This document shows positions 8,256-17,026 of a stretch of 64,000 bases of DNA, piece by piece. Source of the DNA: an uncultured Clostridia bacterium. GTDB taxonomy: Bacteria; Bacillota; Clostridia; Oscillospirales; Oscillospiraceae. The translations under genes and the position numbers were made by a program. Within the stretch, counting starts at the first letter, position 1. Each line of letters opens with the position of its first letter. The stretch is taken from contig CAMNAO010000002.1 of NCBI GenBank assembly GCA_946531435.1, positions 1-64,000 on the forward strand. The letters run 5' to 3'. Under the pieces are notes generated by a model, which worked only from the letters and a program-made list of their open reading frames with translations, was not told the origin of the DNA and did not search any database.

Positions 8256-8849
8256 GTGGAACGATGCCTTTCCTGCGGCAGGGACGCCGAATACACTTTC
8301 CGGATGCTGGAGGTACAAACCCTTCCGGTCCGGGACCTGGGAGGGGAGAAGAAGGTCCAGGCCTTGGGCCGCTTTCGGGAGGAAGCTATCTGTCGAACCT
8401 GTGCCGCGGCTTACAGGGACGCTGTGATGAAGCCGCGGTCCCGTCTCATTCGCAAGCTGCTTCCGTTTTTAGGGGTGCTGCTCTTCGGCGTATTGATGCT
8501 GACCCTCTTTCTGCGTGGTCCCCGGGCGCTTACCATCTGCGGTGCTGCCGGAGTTATCTGCGGGATCCTGGGCCTTTTCACCGGAATACGGGAGACCCTG
8601 ACGCTTCGGAAGGCGTATGTCTCGCTCTCTGAGGAGGAGGCGCTGCGCCGCGCGGCCTGGGAAAGACTGCTGGAAAAGCTTCCCAAGAAGGATGGAGATA
8701 ATGACCTCAGCTATATTCCCGAGACTCCGGAAACGCTGAAGCTGAAGAATGGGGATCTCATGGTCGTTTATCATTTGCTGCCCGCCATTGCAAAGAAGGC
8801 ATGGACGATGCTCCGTGAGGATGCAGATCTTCAAGGCGGAGGGGGCTGA
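8256..8849 (+). CDS. Small membrane protein with N-terminal zinc-ribbon-like cysteines, function unknown
   Basis: Not recognised as a named family. The GTG start is fixed by AAGGAGGA five bases upstream and gives MERCLSCGRDAEYTF. Cys4-x-x-Cys7 and a later ICRTCAAAY (about residues 45-52) form a probable four-Cys metal site. Two adjacent hydrophobic helices follow (LLPFLGVLLFGVLMLTLFL and ALTICGAAGVICGILGLFTG), and the rest is a charged cytoplasmic domain rich in Glu and Lys. It lies downstream of the malate transporter and upstream of a two-way terminator, so it may be the last gene of that transcript. Similar small proteins are often annotated only as hypothetical. Confidence 0.7.
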   Translation: MERCLSCGRDAEYTFRMLEVQTLPVRDLGGEKKVQALGRFREEAICRTCAAAYRDAVMKPRSRLIRKLLPFLGVLLFGVLMLTLFLRGPRALTICGAAGVICGILGLFTGIRETLTLRKAYVSLSEEEALRRAAWERLLEKLPKKDGDNDLSYIPETPETLKLKNGDLMVVYHLLPAIAKKAWTMLREDADLQGGGG

Positions 8850-8904
8850 GAAAAAAGGAGGAGTCGGCACGTTTGACGTGCCGGTACTTCCAGGTACCCA
8901 ATGA

Positions 8905-8957
8905 AGAACGAAAAACGCTCTCCCATCCGCGTGAAACGGATGGGAGAGCGTCTTATT
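8905..8957. terminator. Bidirectional terminator between convergent genes
   Basis: A 15-bp stem (8915-8929 with 8937-8951) is flanked by CTTATTT on the plus side and by TTTTTCG on the minus side. It ends both the small membrane protein gene and the GntR-type gene, whose stop lies at its edge. Confidence 0.85.
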
Positions 8958-9758
8958 TCAATGCTCCTTCTGAGGGGGCATTCCCTGCCGGAAGGGGTAG
9001 TTGTCTTCCATGCCGTGCCCGATACGGACAGAGTATCCGGCAAAGGCGGGGTTTTGAATAAACTCGGTGTATTCGAAAGTCCCCTCCTCGCAGATGGCGG
9101 TGCGGGTGGTAAAGATGACGGCGGTTCCCGGTTCCAGGCCCAGCAGGTTGGCCTCCACAAAGTCTGCGTTCTTGCAGCGGATGAGCTCCATGCCGTCTAT
9201 GAAGTGCAGTTGGTGTTCGCCAAGAAGGCGATAGATTTCTGCAGGGGCATCATCTTTGCTCTCCGGGTAAGCCGGAAAAACCCTGGGATTGATATACTGC
9301 TTCATATAGATGTAAGGCCTGCCGTTCAATTGCCAAATACGCTGCATGAGACAAACCCTGGCGCCTTCTTCAAGGCCAAAGGCGTCCGCCACCGTGCGGG
9401 GGGCCTGGATCGTGCTGGTAGCGGCTGAGGAGGTGGTAATCTGCTCCACCTCTACAAAGTAATGGATAGAAAAATCCCTTCCATACTGGCGGTCTGTCGT
9501 GCGCTTTGACTCGACATAACGCGGAGAATTGACCTTGGACAGGACGGTGGCGCCGCTGCCCTGCAGGGAACTGACCATGCCTTCATCCTTCAGCATTTGG
9601 AGCGCATGGCGCACCGTATTTCTGCTGACGCCGAAGGTAGACATAAGGCTGGTCTCGGTGGGCAGCAGACTTCCTTCGCTGTAGCGATTCAGGATGATGT
9701 CGTTGCGGAGAGTGTTATAAACCTCCATATATTTATGGGCGGTGTGTTTTTGTTCCAT
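8958..9758 (-). CDS. GntR-family regulator, HutC subfamily with UTRA ligand domain
   Basis: A 266-residue transcription factor. The N-terminal winged helix is MEVYNTLRNDIILNRYSEGSLLPTE followed by FGVSRNTVRHALQMLKDEGMV (residues about 10-75). The UTRA effector domain occupies about residues 95-250 and contains RIWQLNGRPYIYMKQYINPR and the family ending FTTRTAICEEGTFEYTEF. The start at 9758 (MEQKHTAH) is preferred because GAGGATC lies upstream. A Met five codons earlier is possible. The gene is divergent from the Opp-type operon, whose promoter carries a palindrome suited to a GntR dimer, so local repression relieved by a transported or processed ligand is the likely scheme. The UTRA ligand is not predictable here. 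Confidence 0.95.
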   Translation of the reverse strand: MEQKHTAHKYMEVYNTLRNDIILNRYSEGSLLPTETSLMSTFGVSRNTVRHALQMLKDEGMVSSLQGSGATVLSKVNSPRYVESKRTTDRQYGRDFSIHYFVEVEQITTSSAATSTIQAPRTVADAFGLEEGARVCLMQRIWQLNGRPYIYMKQYINPRVFPAYPESKDDAPAEIYRLLGEHQLHFIDGMELIRCKNADFVEANLLGLEPGTAVIFTTRTAICEEGTFEYTEFIQNPAFAGYSVRIGHGMEDNYPFRQGMPPQKEH

Positions 9759-9816
9759 AGTGCCGATCCTCATTGAAAGTTTGCCTTTGTTGACGGGTAG
9801 ATTGCAGCTTTCCTAT

Positions 9817-9845
9817 AGTTTACCAAAAACCAGCAGGAAAAGCAA
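9817..9845 (-). promoter_or_regulatory. Candidate promoter of the GntR-type gene
   Basis: Minus-strand TTGCTT (9845-9840) and TAAACT (9822-9817) are 17 bases apart, about 50 bases before the likely start codon. No copy of the opp-side TACTAC/GTAGTA palindrome was seen here, so autoregulation is not shown. Confidence 0.4.
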
Positions 9846-10118
9846 TTCTAATCGGAATAATACAATGTGAAAAGAATAAAAAGTGCGTAGTATAGAATAT
9901 AAACGGTAGAAAATGTACTTAAGTTATTCCTATGAATTGGAGTGTACACGCTAAAGCGCGGCTTGTCAATAGGAAATCATACTGACGAATGAAACCGTCG
10001 GTTGGAAGATGCTGATGAGTTAAACTGCATAAACCAAAGCTGGAATTTGACGGATTGATTACAATTGTTACCGTCAATATCCACAATTTTTAACATTCCA
10101 TTTTATTCATGTTGCTGA
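9846..10118. other. AT-rich intergenic stretch without a recognised gene
   Basis: About 270 bases between the divergent GntR-type gene and the Opp operon promoter. The base composition is markedly AT-richer than its neighbours. No ORF with a ribosome site, RNA gene or clear repeat was found. It may hold upstream activator sites. Confidence 0.5.
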
Positions 10119-10147
10119 TTGACAGGGGACGGGAAATGGAATATACT
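10119..10147 (+). promoter_or_regulatory. Strong sigma-A type promoter of the Opp/ceramidase-like operon
   Basis: A perfect TTGACA (10119-10124) and a near-perfect TATACT (10142-10147) are exactly 17 bases apart. The transcription start is expected near 10154, giving an untranslated leader of about 100 bases before the binding-protein gene. Confidence 0.85.
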
Positions 10148-10157
10148 TGCGTCATGG

Positions 10158-10173
10158 TACTACTTTGGTAGTA
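10158..10173. promoter_or_regulatory. Palindromic operator candidate for the GntR-type regulator
   Basis: TACTAC and GTAGTA form a perfect inverted repeat around a TTTG spacer. It lies 10 bases after the -10 box, over the expected transcription start. The size and symmetry suit a GntR/HutC dimer, and the position suits a repressor blocking initiation. Confidence 0.65.
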
Positions 10174-10251
10174 ATCGTAAGGAGCAAACGGGGCCTGAAT
10201 GCGGTCGTTTGTTCCGGGAGAAAAGGTATTTTTTGGGAAAAGGAGAACATT

Positions 10252-11997
10252 ATGACTGACTTAACCCGCAGAGATTTCCTGAAGTACATGGGTCTGGGCG
10301 CAGCCGGCGTCGCCGGTGCTGTCGCTCTGGCGGCCTGCGGCGGCAACAATGCCAACACCGCGACTAACAGCGAGGGAGGCAATACCGCTTCCAACCCCGG
10401 CACCGGCAGCAGTGCCGGCGGCAGCAGCATCGACACTGCTGAGACCGTCACCAGCCTGGATCTCACCACCTCCGGCGAGAAGAACGGCAACGTCACTATG
10501 GGTCCTGACAGCGATAAGCTGACCATGGTCGCTGTGGCCGCCAAGACATTTGAGACCCTGGATCCCTTCTTCCTGGGCGGCTCCATGAACGCCCGTATCA
10601 AGACCATGCTGTGGACTCCTCTTTGGGATATGCCCTACAGCGGCTCCGAAGACAAGGGCATCGCGGTGAAGGAATGGTCCTTCGAGGATGACGGCAAGAC
10701 CGTAGTCTTCGAGCTCTATGACAATATCGTTGACATGGAGGGCAACAACTACACCATGGATGACATGATGTGGTTTGCGGACTATACCGTCAATGTTCTG
10801 GGTAAGAACCTGCGCGATGTGCTCAGTGTAGAGTCCACCGGCAAATATACCGGCAAGCTTCATATGAAGCAGAAGTATTTCCCCGGCTATCTCTCTTCCA
10901 GTGTAAGCATTGTCTGCGTTACCCAGAAGGCCTATGAGGCTGCAGGCGATGAGGGCTTCCGTTCCAACCCCGTCACCACCGGCCGCTACAAGGCCATCGA
11001 CTTCGTCTCCGGCGCCTATGCCGTCTTCCAGCAGACCTATAAGTACTGGGGAGATCTGGAGGCATTGACTCCTCAGAGAGCCGCCAACGTCGACGTCTGC
11101 CGTTATGACGTCATCACGGAGGAGAGCCAGATTGCCACCGCCCTTCGCACCAACACCATCCAGGCTTACGATATTCAGGTCTCCACTGCCGAGGACTTCT
11201 ATGCCGATCCGGGCAATGTGAACGTGTTCAAGTTCCCCGCCCTCTTCCCCAGCTTCCTGATGTTCAATATGTATCCCGGCTCCAAGTTCGCCGACAACAA
11301 GGCTCTGCGTGAGGCCGTTGCCTATGCCATCAACTGGGAAGACGTGGCTTACGCCGCCACCATGGGCTACGGCAGCTCCACCGGCGTCATCGGCCACGAA
11401 GCCCTTGCCGGCTACAACAAGGATTGGGAGACCGACGGCTCCGCCATCCACTATGATCCCGATCTTGCCAAGCAGAAGCTGGAGGAGGCCGGCTACAAGC
11501 CCGGCGAGCTTACTCTGAAGTTCAGCTATAACCAGACCCCCAATGAGTTCGCCGTCATGCAGGAGAACCTCAGCCAGATCGGCATCAACCTTGAGATGGC
11601 TCTTCTGGACGAGGTTACTTATCTGGACAAGAGAAATCGTGCGGATTTGCTGGAGTGGGATCTTATGGGCTCCGACTTTGTGCCCAAGGGCTTTGTCACC
11701 AACATCCTCTTCGGCATGGGCGACATTACCAGCGCCCAGCAGTGGGACGGCCAGATCTGCGGCGCCCATGATGAAGAGGTCGGCGAACTTGTCCTGGCTG
11801 CCCGCTACGGCACTCAGGAGGATATCGACAAGGCTTATCACGCTCTGATGGACCGCCTGTGGTATATCCCCCGCTTCAACGGCAACGGCTTCATCGGCGC
11901 CTACAACAAGATCGAGCGTGTCGTTGTGGACTCCAGCCAGGAGCTCTGCGGCCAGGCCTGCCTCTTCGCCGATGACTACGACGTGTTCTACAAGTAA
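10252..11997 (+). CDS. Extracellular solute-binding protein family 5 (OppA/DppA-like) lipoprotein
   Basis: Captures peptide or another small ligand for the ABC importer encoded next. The start MTDLTRRDFLKYMGLGAAG has AAAGGAG six bases upstream. The longer frame from 10147 has no ribosome site and crosses the promoter. The signal peptide combines a twin-arginine motif (TRRDFLK, residues 5-11) with a lipobox LAAC (Cys29), which implies export and lipid anchoring. A Gly/Asn/Ser-rich linker follows to about residue 75. The mature 500 residues show family-5 traits: ETLDPFFLGGSMNARIKTMLWTPLWDM near the N-terminus and LREAVAYAINWEDVA centrally. Codon use resembles neighbouring genes. Ligand specificity cannot be assigned. 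Confidence 0.93.
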   Translation: MTDLTRRDFLKYMGLGAAGVAGAVALAACGGNNANTATNSEGGNTASNPGTGSSAGGSSIDTAETVTSLDLTTSGEKNGNVTMGPDSDKLTMVAVAAKTFETLDPFFLGGSMNARIKTMLWTPLWDMPYSGSEDKGIAVKEWSFEDDGKTVVFELYDNIVDMEGNNYTMDDMMWFADYTVNVLGKNLRDVLSVESTGKYTGKLHMKQKYFPGYLSSSVSIVCVTQKAYEAAGDEGFRSNPVTTGRYKAIDFVSGAYAVFQQTYKYWGDLEALTPQRAANVDVCRYDVITEESQIATALRTNTIQAYDIQVSTAEDFYADPGNVNVFKFPALFPSFLMFNMYPGSKFADNKALREAVAYAINWEDVAYAATMGYGSSTGVIGHEALAGYNKDWETDGSAIHYDPDLAKQKLEEAGYKPGELTLKFSYNQTPNEFAVMQENLSQIGINLEMALLDEVTYLDKRNRADLLEWDLMGSDFVPKGFVTNILFGMGDITSAQQWDGQICGAHDEEVGELVLAARYGTQEDIDKAYHALMDRLWYIPRFNGNGFIGAYNKIERVVVDSSQELCGQACLFADDYDVFYK

Positions 11998-12036
11998 TCT
12001 CATCGTTATCCGTAACTCAACATAAGTGACAACCCT

Positions 12037-12075
12037 GGGGCTGTGAAAGGAACATTTTGCAGCCCCTCGGATTTT
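12037..12075 (+). terminator. Weak hairpin between binding-protein and permease genes
   Basis: GGGGCTG (12037-12043) pairs with CAGCCCC (12060-12066) and is followed by TCGGATTTT. This is the usual place for a leaky terminator that makes the binding protein more abundant than the permeases. Confidence 0.5.
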
Positions 12076-12092
12076 AAAGAGGGAACCATTTT

Positions 12093-13058
12093 ATGATAAG
12101 ATACGCGTTTAAGCGCATTCTGATGCTGATCCCGGTCATCATCGGCGTGACGATCCTGATCTTCACGCTGATGTATCTGGTTCCGGGCGATCCGGTGGCC
12201 TCCATTCTGGGCTCAGACGCCGAACCCTGGGAATATGAGCAGCTGCGCGAGGCCATGGGCCTCAACAAGCCCTACATTGTACGGCTCTTCAATTACATCG
12301 TCCAGGTCTATGTTCATTTGGATCTGGGTCAGTCCTACCTCTCCGGCGTCTCTGTCAGCACCGAGATCTTCGGCCGTCTGCCGAGAACGCTGATGCTGGG
12401 CTTTATCAGCACCTTTGTTTCCCTGATCATCGGCATCCCGCTGGGCATCAACGCCGCGGTGCACCAGGGTACGGTCCACGACTGGCTGCCCCTTTCTGTG
12501 GCGCTTCTCGGCGTCTCCATGCCGGGTTTCTGGTTCGCCCTCATGCTGGTGGTGCTCTTCTCCATCAAGCTGGGCTGGCTGCCGGCCTACGGTATGGGCG
12601 GCATTCAGTATTGGATTCTGCCGATCATGTCCGGCGCCTTCCACGGCATCGCCATGAACGCCCGGCAGACCAGGGCCAGCATGCTGGAGGTCCTGGGCCA
12701 GGATTACATCGTGATGGCCCGCAGTAAGGGCATGCCCGAGCGGGACGTGATCTTTAAGCACGCGCTCCCCAATGCCATGATCCCCCTCATCACCCTGATG
12801 GGCGGCATTCTGGCCAACATTTTCGGCGGCGGCATGCTGACGGAGACCATTTTCTCCATCCCCGGCGTCGGCTACTACATGGTCAAGGCTGTCAACCAGC
12901 GTGACTATCCCGCGGTGCAGGGCAGCGTTCTGATGCTCTCCATCGTGTTTTCCATCGTGATGCTGCTCACCGACCTCGTTATGGCGGCAGTGGATCCCCG
13001 GGTCAAGGCCCAGTTCGCCAGCCGTGCTGCCAAAAAGAAGAAGGAGGCGGATGCGTAA
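12093..13058 (+). CDS. ABC transporter permease, OppB/DppB family
   Basis: First membrane subunit of the importer. Its 321 residues begin MIRYAFKRILMLIPVIIGVTILIF, the standard DppB opening. The family segment LVPGDPVASILG and a coupling-helix EAA-type motif (DYIVMARSKGMPERDVIFKHALPNAMIPLIT, about residues 205-235) are present, with six predicted helices. AGAGGGAACC precedes the ATG. The stop codon overlaps the start of the next permease gene, so translation is coupled. Confidence 0.95.
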   Translation: MIRYAFKRILMLIPVIIGVTILIFTLMYLVPGDPVASILGSDAEPWEYEQLREAMGLNKPYIVRLFNYIVQVYVHLDLGQSYLSGVSVSTEIFGRLPRTLMLGFISTFVSLIIGIPLGINAAVHQGTVHDWLPLSVALLGVSMPGFWFALMLVVLFSIKLGWLPAYGMGGIQYWILPIMSGAFHGIAMNARQTRASMLEVLGQDYIVMARSKGMPERDVIFKHALPNAMIPLITLMGGILANIFGGGMLTETIFSIPGVGYYMVKAVNQRDYPAVQGSVLMLSIVFSIVMLLTDLVMAAVDPRVKAQFASRAAKKKKEADA

Positions 13059-13951
13059 TGACGGAAGAAAAGAAAAACGTCGTGGCGGGCAACGAGAATG
13101 TCGCCAAGAAGGAGAATCAGCTCTTTGCCTTCTTTAAGCGCTTAAGGCAGCGCCCCGCCGCCGTGGTGGGTCTGGTGATCTTCGCGATCCTGATCCTGAG
13201 CGCCATCTTTGCCAATGTGATCGCCCCCTACAACTATACGGAGACCAACGTCCGCGAGGCCTATCAGGCCCCCTCTTGGAAACATATCTGCGGCACCGAT
13301 CAGGTGGGCCGTGACATCTTCAGCCGCCTTCTCGTTGGCGCCCGCTACTCCCTGACACTGGGCATCCTGGCCATGCTGCTGGGTAACCTGGCCGGTATGC
13401 TGGTGGGCTCCCTTGCCGGTTACTTCGGTGGCGTGGTGGACGAGGTGCTGATGCGCATTCTGGACGTGATCCAGTCCATCCCCGGCATGGTTCTGAACCT
13501 GGCTGTGGCCTGCGTGATCGGCGTGGGCTTCTGGAAGACCATCATCGTCATGGGCATCGGCGGCGTCGCCGGCGCGGCCCGTATGATGCGCGCCAACATT
13601 CTGAAGATCCGTGAGATGGAGTATATTGAGGCGGCCTCGGTCACCAACTGCTCCAACGCCAAGATCATTGTAAAGCACCTGATTCCCAACGCCTTCTCTG
13701 CCTCTCTCGTCCAGATGACCATGGGCGTGGGCGGCTCCATCATGGCGGCCTCCGGCCTGGCTTATCTGGGCCTGGGCGTGCAGCCCCCTACTCCCGAGTG
13801 GGGCGCCATGCTCTCTGACGGACGGCAGTATCTCACCAAGTTCCCCTGGATGTGCATCTTCCCCGGTATGGCCATCATGATCACCGTCCTTGCCATCAAC
13901 CTCTTCGGCGACGGCATGCGGGACGCGCTGGATCCCCGGCTGAAGAAGTGA
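13058..13951 (+). CDS. ABC transporter permease, OppC/DppC family
   Basis: Second membrane subunit, 297 residues. The cytoplasmic N-terminal tail is charged, then RQRPAAVVGLVIFAILILSAIFANVIAPYNY marks helix 1 as in DppC proteins. CGTDQVGRDIFSRLLVGARYSL and the coupling motif EYIEAASVTNCSNAKIIVKHLIPNA follow. It ends with the typical GMRDALDPRLKK. The start overlaps the stop of the previous gene, and the ATPase gene follows after ten bases, consistent with one translational unit. Confidence 0.95.
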   Translation: MTEEKKNVVAGNENVAKKENQLFAFFKRLRQRPAAVVGLVIFAILILSAIFANVIAPYNYTETNVREAYQAPSWKHICGTDQVGRDIFSRLLVGARYSLTLGILAMLLGNLAGMLVGSLAGYFGGVVDEVLMRILDVIQSIPGMVLNLAVACVIGVGFWKTIIVMGIGGVAGAARMMRANILKIREMEYIEAASVTNCSNAKIIVKHLIPNAFSASLVQMTMGVGGSIMAASGLAYLGLGVQPPTPEWGAMLSDGRQYLTKFPWMCIFPGMAIMITVLAINLFGDGMRDALDPRLKK

Positions 13952-13961
13952 GGTGCGGAGT

Positions 13962-14936
13962 ATGAGTGAAAAATTCTTAAGTGTCAAGGATCTGAATGAC
14001 CACTACATCACCTCTGAGGCCGACGTCTGGGCCGTCAACGGCGTCTCCTTCGATCTGGAGCGGGGCAAGACCCTGGGCCTCGTGGGGGAGACCGGCGCCG
14101 GCAAGACCACCATTGCCCGCTCGATCCTGAAGATCCTTCCCAATCCCCCGGCGAAGGTGCTGGGCGGCTCGGTGGAGTTTGAGGGGAAGAGCATCTACGA
14201 GGTATCCGAAGCGGAGATGCAGAAGATCCGCGGCGACAAGATCACCATGATCTTCCAGGACCCCATGACGGCGCTGAACCCGGTCATGACCGTGGGCGAG
14301 CAGATCGCCGAGGTCGTGGCTCTGCACAACGGCGGCAACAAAGAGGACGCCAAAAACCGCGCCGTGGAAATGCTGGAAACCGTCGGCATTCCTGCCGAGC
14401 GCTATGTGGAGTATCCCCATCAGTTTTCCGGCGGCATGAAGCAGCGCGTGGTCATCGCCATCGCCCTGGCCTGCAACCCGGACCTGCTGCTGGCGGATGA
14501 GCCCACCACCGCTCTGGACGTTACCATTCAGGCCCAGGTGCTGGATCTGATGCGGGAGCTGAACCGGAAGAACGATACCTCCATGATCCTCATTACCCAC
14601 GATCTGGGCGTTGTGGCGGAGATGTGCGACGACGTGGCCATCGTCTACGCCGGCCAGATCATTGAGAAGGGCTCCCTGGAGCAGATCTTCGACCATCCCA
14701 GCCACCCCTATACCAACGGCCTCTTCGGCGCCCTCCCCAGCATGAAGGACGATGAGGACGACGATCGGCTGCATCCCATTGCGGGCATGCCCCCCGATCC
14801 CACCAATCTGCCCACCGGCTGCTACTTCCATCCCCGCTGCCCTTATGCGACGGAGGAGTGCAAAAATGGCCCGGTCCCTGTGAAGGAGCTGGCGCCCGGG
14901 CACACCTGTATGTGCCATAAAGCAGGGGAGGTGTAA
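13962..14936 (+). CDS. ABC transporter ATPase, OppD/DppD family
   Basis: First nucleotide-binding subunit, 324 residues. It has Walker [10 protein letters not shown], signature FSGGMKQRV, Walker [12 protein letters not shown] and switch His in [12 protein letters not shown]. The C-terminal OppD/OppF domain ends with [14 protein letters not shown] and later Cys residues. In related peptide importers such clustered Cys bind an iron-sulfur cluster. The ATG at 13962 follows GAGGTG with good spacing. A GTG three codons earlier is unlikely. OppD and OppF together drive uptake through the two permeases. Confidence 0.95.
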   Translation: MSEKFLSVKDLNDHYITSEADVWAVNGVSFDLERGKTLGLVGETGAGKTTIARSILKILPNPPAKVLGGSVEFEGKSIYEVSEAEMQKIRGDKITMIFQDPMTALNPVMTVGEQIAEVVALHNGGNKEDAKNRAVEMLETVGIPAERYVEYPHQFSGGMKQRVVIAIALACNPDLLLADEPTTALDVTIQAQVLDLMRELNRKNDTSMILITHDLGVVAEMCDDVAIVYAGQIIEKGSLEQIFDHPSHPYTNGLFGALPSMKDDEDDDRLHPIAGMPPDPTNLPTGCYFHPRCPYATEECKNGPVPVKELAPGHTCMCHKAGEV

Positions 14937-14939
14937 TCC

Positions 14940-15902
14940 ATGGCACCTATGATCGAGGTCCGTGACCTGAAAAAGTATTTCAAATCCCCCCGCGGCACCG
15001 TTCATGCCGTGGATGACGTGACCCTTCACATCGACAAGGGTACCACCATGGGCATCGTGGGTGAGTCCGGCTGCGGAAAATCCACCCTGGGCCGTACCAT
15101 CATCCAGATGATCCAGCCCACCGAGGGCAAGATCTTCTTCGACGGCAAGGACGTCACGGGTCTGAAGGGGAGGGAGCTCAGGGAGTTCCACTCCCGCGCC
15201 CAGTTCATCTTCCAGGATCCCTACTCCTCTCTGAATCCCCGCTACACGGTGGAGCAGACCATTTCGGAGCCGCTTATCAATTCTGGCCGCTACAGTCGGA
15301 GAGATATTGATAAGAAGACCACGGAGCTCATGGACATGGTGGGCGTTGCCCAGCGGCTGCGCCTCAGCTATCCCCATGAGATGGACGGCGGCCGCCGTCA
15401 GCGCGTGGTGATCGCCCGCGCCCTGGCCCTGGACCCGGAATTCGTGGTCTGTGATGAGCCTGTGTCCGCCCTGGACGTGTCCATTCAGGCCCAGGTGCTG
15501 AACCTTTTGCAGGATCTGCAGAAGGACAAAAACCTGACCTACATGTTCATTACCCATGACATGTCCGTGGTGCGGCATATCTCCAATGACATCTCCGTCA
15601 TGTATCTGGGTCAGCTGGTGGAGACCAGCCCCAGTAAGGAGCTCTTCCGCAAGCACTATCATCCCTATACCAAGGCGCTGCTCTCGGCGATCCCCAGCAC
15701 CGATATTCATCACAAGATGAACCGGATCCTGCTGAAGGGCGAGATCACTTCTCCCATCAATCCCAAGCCCGGCTGCCGTTTCGCGGCCCGCTGCGATTAC
15801 GCCACGGAGAAGTGCCACGAGCCCCAGAAGCTGGAAGAGGTGGCTCCGAACCACTTTGTTTCCTGCTGCCGCGTTCACGAGATCAACCCCGAGCTCAACT
15901 AA
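14940..15902 (+). CDS. ABC transporter ATPase, OppF/DppF family
   Basis: Second nucleotide-binding subunit, 320 residues. It has Walker A GESGCGKSTLGRT, Q-loop FQDPYSSLNPR, Walker B FVVCDEPVSALD and the C-terminal domain with CRFAARCDYATEKC. The signature is EMDGGRRQRVVIARAL, where the usual Leu-Ser-Gly-Gly has become Met-Asp-Gly-Gly. Paired ATPases often have one degenerate site, so a heteromeric asymmetric pair is likely. The start is four bases after the OppD stop, with GGGGAGGTG upstream. An intrinsic terminator follows the gene. Confidence 0.95.
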   Translation: MAPMIEVRDLKKYFKSPRGTVHAVDDVTLHIDKGTTMGIVGESGCGKSTLGRTIIQMIQPTEGKIFFDGKDVTGLKGRELREFHSRAQFIFQDPYSSLNPRYTVEQTISEPLINSGRYSRRDIDKKTTELMDMVGVAQRLRLSYPHEMDGGRRQRVVIARALALDPEFVVCDEPVSALDVSIQAQVLNLLQDLQKDKNLTYMFITHDMSVVRHISNDISVMYLGQLVETSPSKELFRKHYHPYTKALLSAIPSTDIHHKMNRILLKGEITSPINPKPGCRFAARCDYATEKCHEPQKLEEVAPNHFVSCCRVHEINPELN

Positions 15903-15910
15903 GTTCACCG

Positions 15911-15945
15911 CGGGCGGCATGGAAAACCTTGCCGCCCGGTTTTTT
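15911..15945 (+). terminator. Intrinsic terminator after the ABC transporter genes
   Basis: CGGGCGGCA (15911-15919) pairs with TGCCGCCCG (15930-15938) and is followed by G and six T residues. The downstream hydrolase starts only 28 bases later, so read-through or a local promoter must supply it. Confidence 0.8.
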
Positions 15946-15973
15946 GACAGTTTTCCAGAAAAGGAGTAAACTT

Positions 15974-16981
15974 ATGGCAGGCAACACCTGGCTGGACTTT
16001 AACGCCCCAAAGAATCATGAGGCCAAGCGCAATGAAAACGGCGGCCTCAGAGAGCCCATTATCACCGAGGTGGGATATAAGACCTGGTGCATCAATGAAT
16101 TGGGCTGCAACAACATGTATGTGCTGGAGGGCACTGAGCGCGCCGCCGTCATCGACGCCGGTATGGGCTACTGCAATTTCCGCAGGATCGTGGAGAGCCT
16201 GACCGATAAGCCCTATGACGTACTGATCACCCATGCCCATCCCGATCACATCGGCATGATGCACCAGTTCGACCGGGTCTACGTCAGTGAGACGGACGTG
16301 GTGAAGGCCCGTCCCCGGATGCTGAACGGCGTTCAGGTCTCCTCCGGCGGCATGGATACCATCCGCTGGCTGACGCGTCCCGACTTCGATATGGAGGAGT
16401 TTGTCTGGAATAACCGCCAGCACATCGGCCACTGGGAGATCTGGAACCCGGATGAGAGCGTCATCTGCCGCGGCGATCTGGATACGGAGATCTGCTATGT
16501 GAAGGAGGGAGACACCTTCGATCTGGGGGGCGGCCGTGTCATCACCGCTTATGAATTCCCCTTCCACAGCCCCGGCCACATGTATTACATTGATTCCGGC
16601 GAGAAGATCGCCTTCACCGGCGACTGCGTCAACTTCAATAACGGCGCCGGAGAGGGACCCGTCAGCAAGCATCTGCGCTACTGCCTGCGCATGCGGAAGC
16701 AGTATGAGGAGGGGCTCTTCAAACGCACCTTCACCGGCCACAGCACCTACTGCGGCATTATCGACGTCATGAGCCAGGAGATTGAGGTGCTGGACAACAT
16801 GATCGAGCTGGACCGTCGGCTTCTTCGCGGCGAAAAAGTGGATACGGTGGAGATCCCGAATCACCTGCACCCCGAGATGCCGCCGAGAAAGGGCGTGGCC
16901 TACGGCGAGGGCGTTCATCGCGTCCAGGTGGCGGCGCCGTCCATCCTCTGGGAGGAAGGCGAGGAGCACATCGTTCCGTGA
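15974..16981 (+). CDS. Metallo-beta-lactamase-fold hydrolase
   Basis: Cytoplasmic two-metal hydrolase of 335 residues, substrate unknown. The metal-binding HxHxDH is THAHPDHIG (about residues 83-91). Later ligands are HSPGHMYYID, GDCVNFNN and a C-terminal GHSTYCG. The start MAGNTWLDFNA has AAAAGGAG at 7-8 bases. A longer upstream frame would run through the terminator. The fold serves lactonases, thiolesterases, phosphodiesterases and lyases of small molecules. Its place in an importer operon with a ceramidase-like hydrolase suggests processing of the imported compound, which is inference. Confidence 0.88.
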   Translation: MAGNTWLDFNAPKNHEAKRNENGGLREPIITEVGYKTWCINELGCNNMYVLEGTERAAVIDAGMGYCNFRRIVESLTDKPYDVLITHAHPDHIGMMHQFDRVYVSETDVVKARPRMLNGVQVSSGGMDTIRWLTRPDFDMEEFVWNNRQHIGHWEIWNPDESVICRGDLDTEICYVKEGDTFDLGGGRVITAYEFPFHSPGHMYYIDSGEKIAFTGDCVNFNNGAGEGPVSKHLRYCLRMRKQYEEGLFKRTFTGHSTYCGIIDVMSQEIEVLDNMIELDRRLLRGEKVDTVEIPNHLHPEMPPRKGVAYGEGVHRVQVAAPSILWEEGEEHIVP

Positions 16982-17026
16982 TACCGCGGCGGAATGCCGT
17001 GAAAAAGAATCAAAGGAAGAAACGGT

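Noticed and set aside
9789..9818. Plus-strand TTGACG and TATAGT 18 bases apart in front of the GntR-type gene
   Set aside because: It points away from that gene and no plus-strand gene begins until the Opp operon promoter 300 bases on.
13977..15920. A 647-codon minus-strand frame across the two ATPase genes
   Set aside because: Antisense shadow. Both ATPases show complete motifs on the plus strand.
15944..15972. TTGACA and TAAACT 17 bases apart before the MBL hydrolase
   Set aside because: The -10 overlaps the ribosome site, and transcription would begin after the start codon. A leaderless message is conceivable, but the terminator T-run explains the TTGACA. Probably coincidental.
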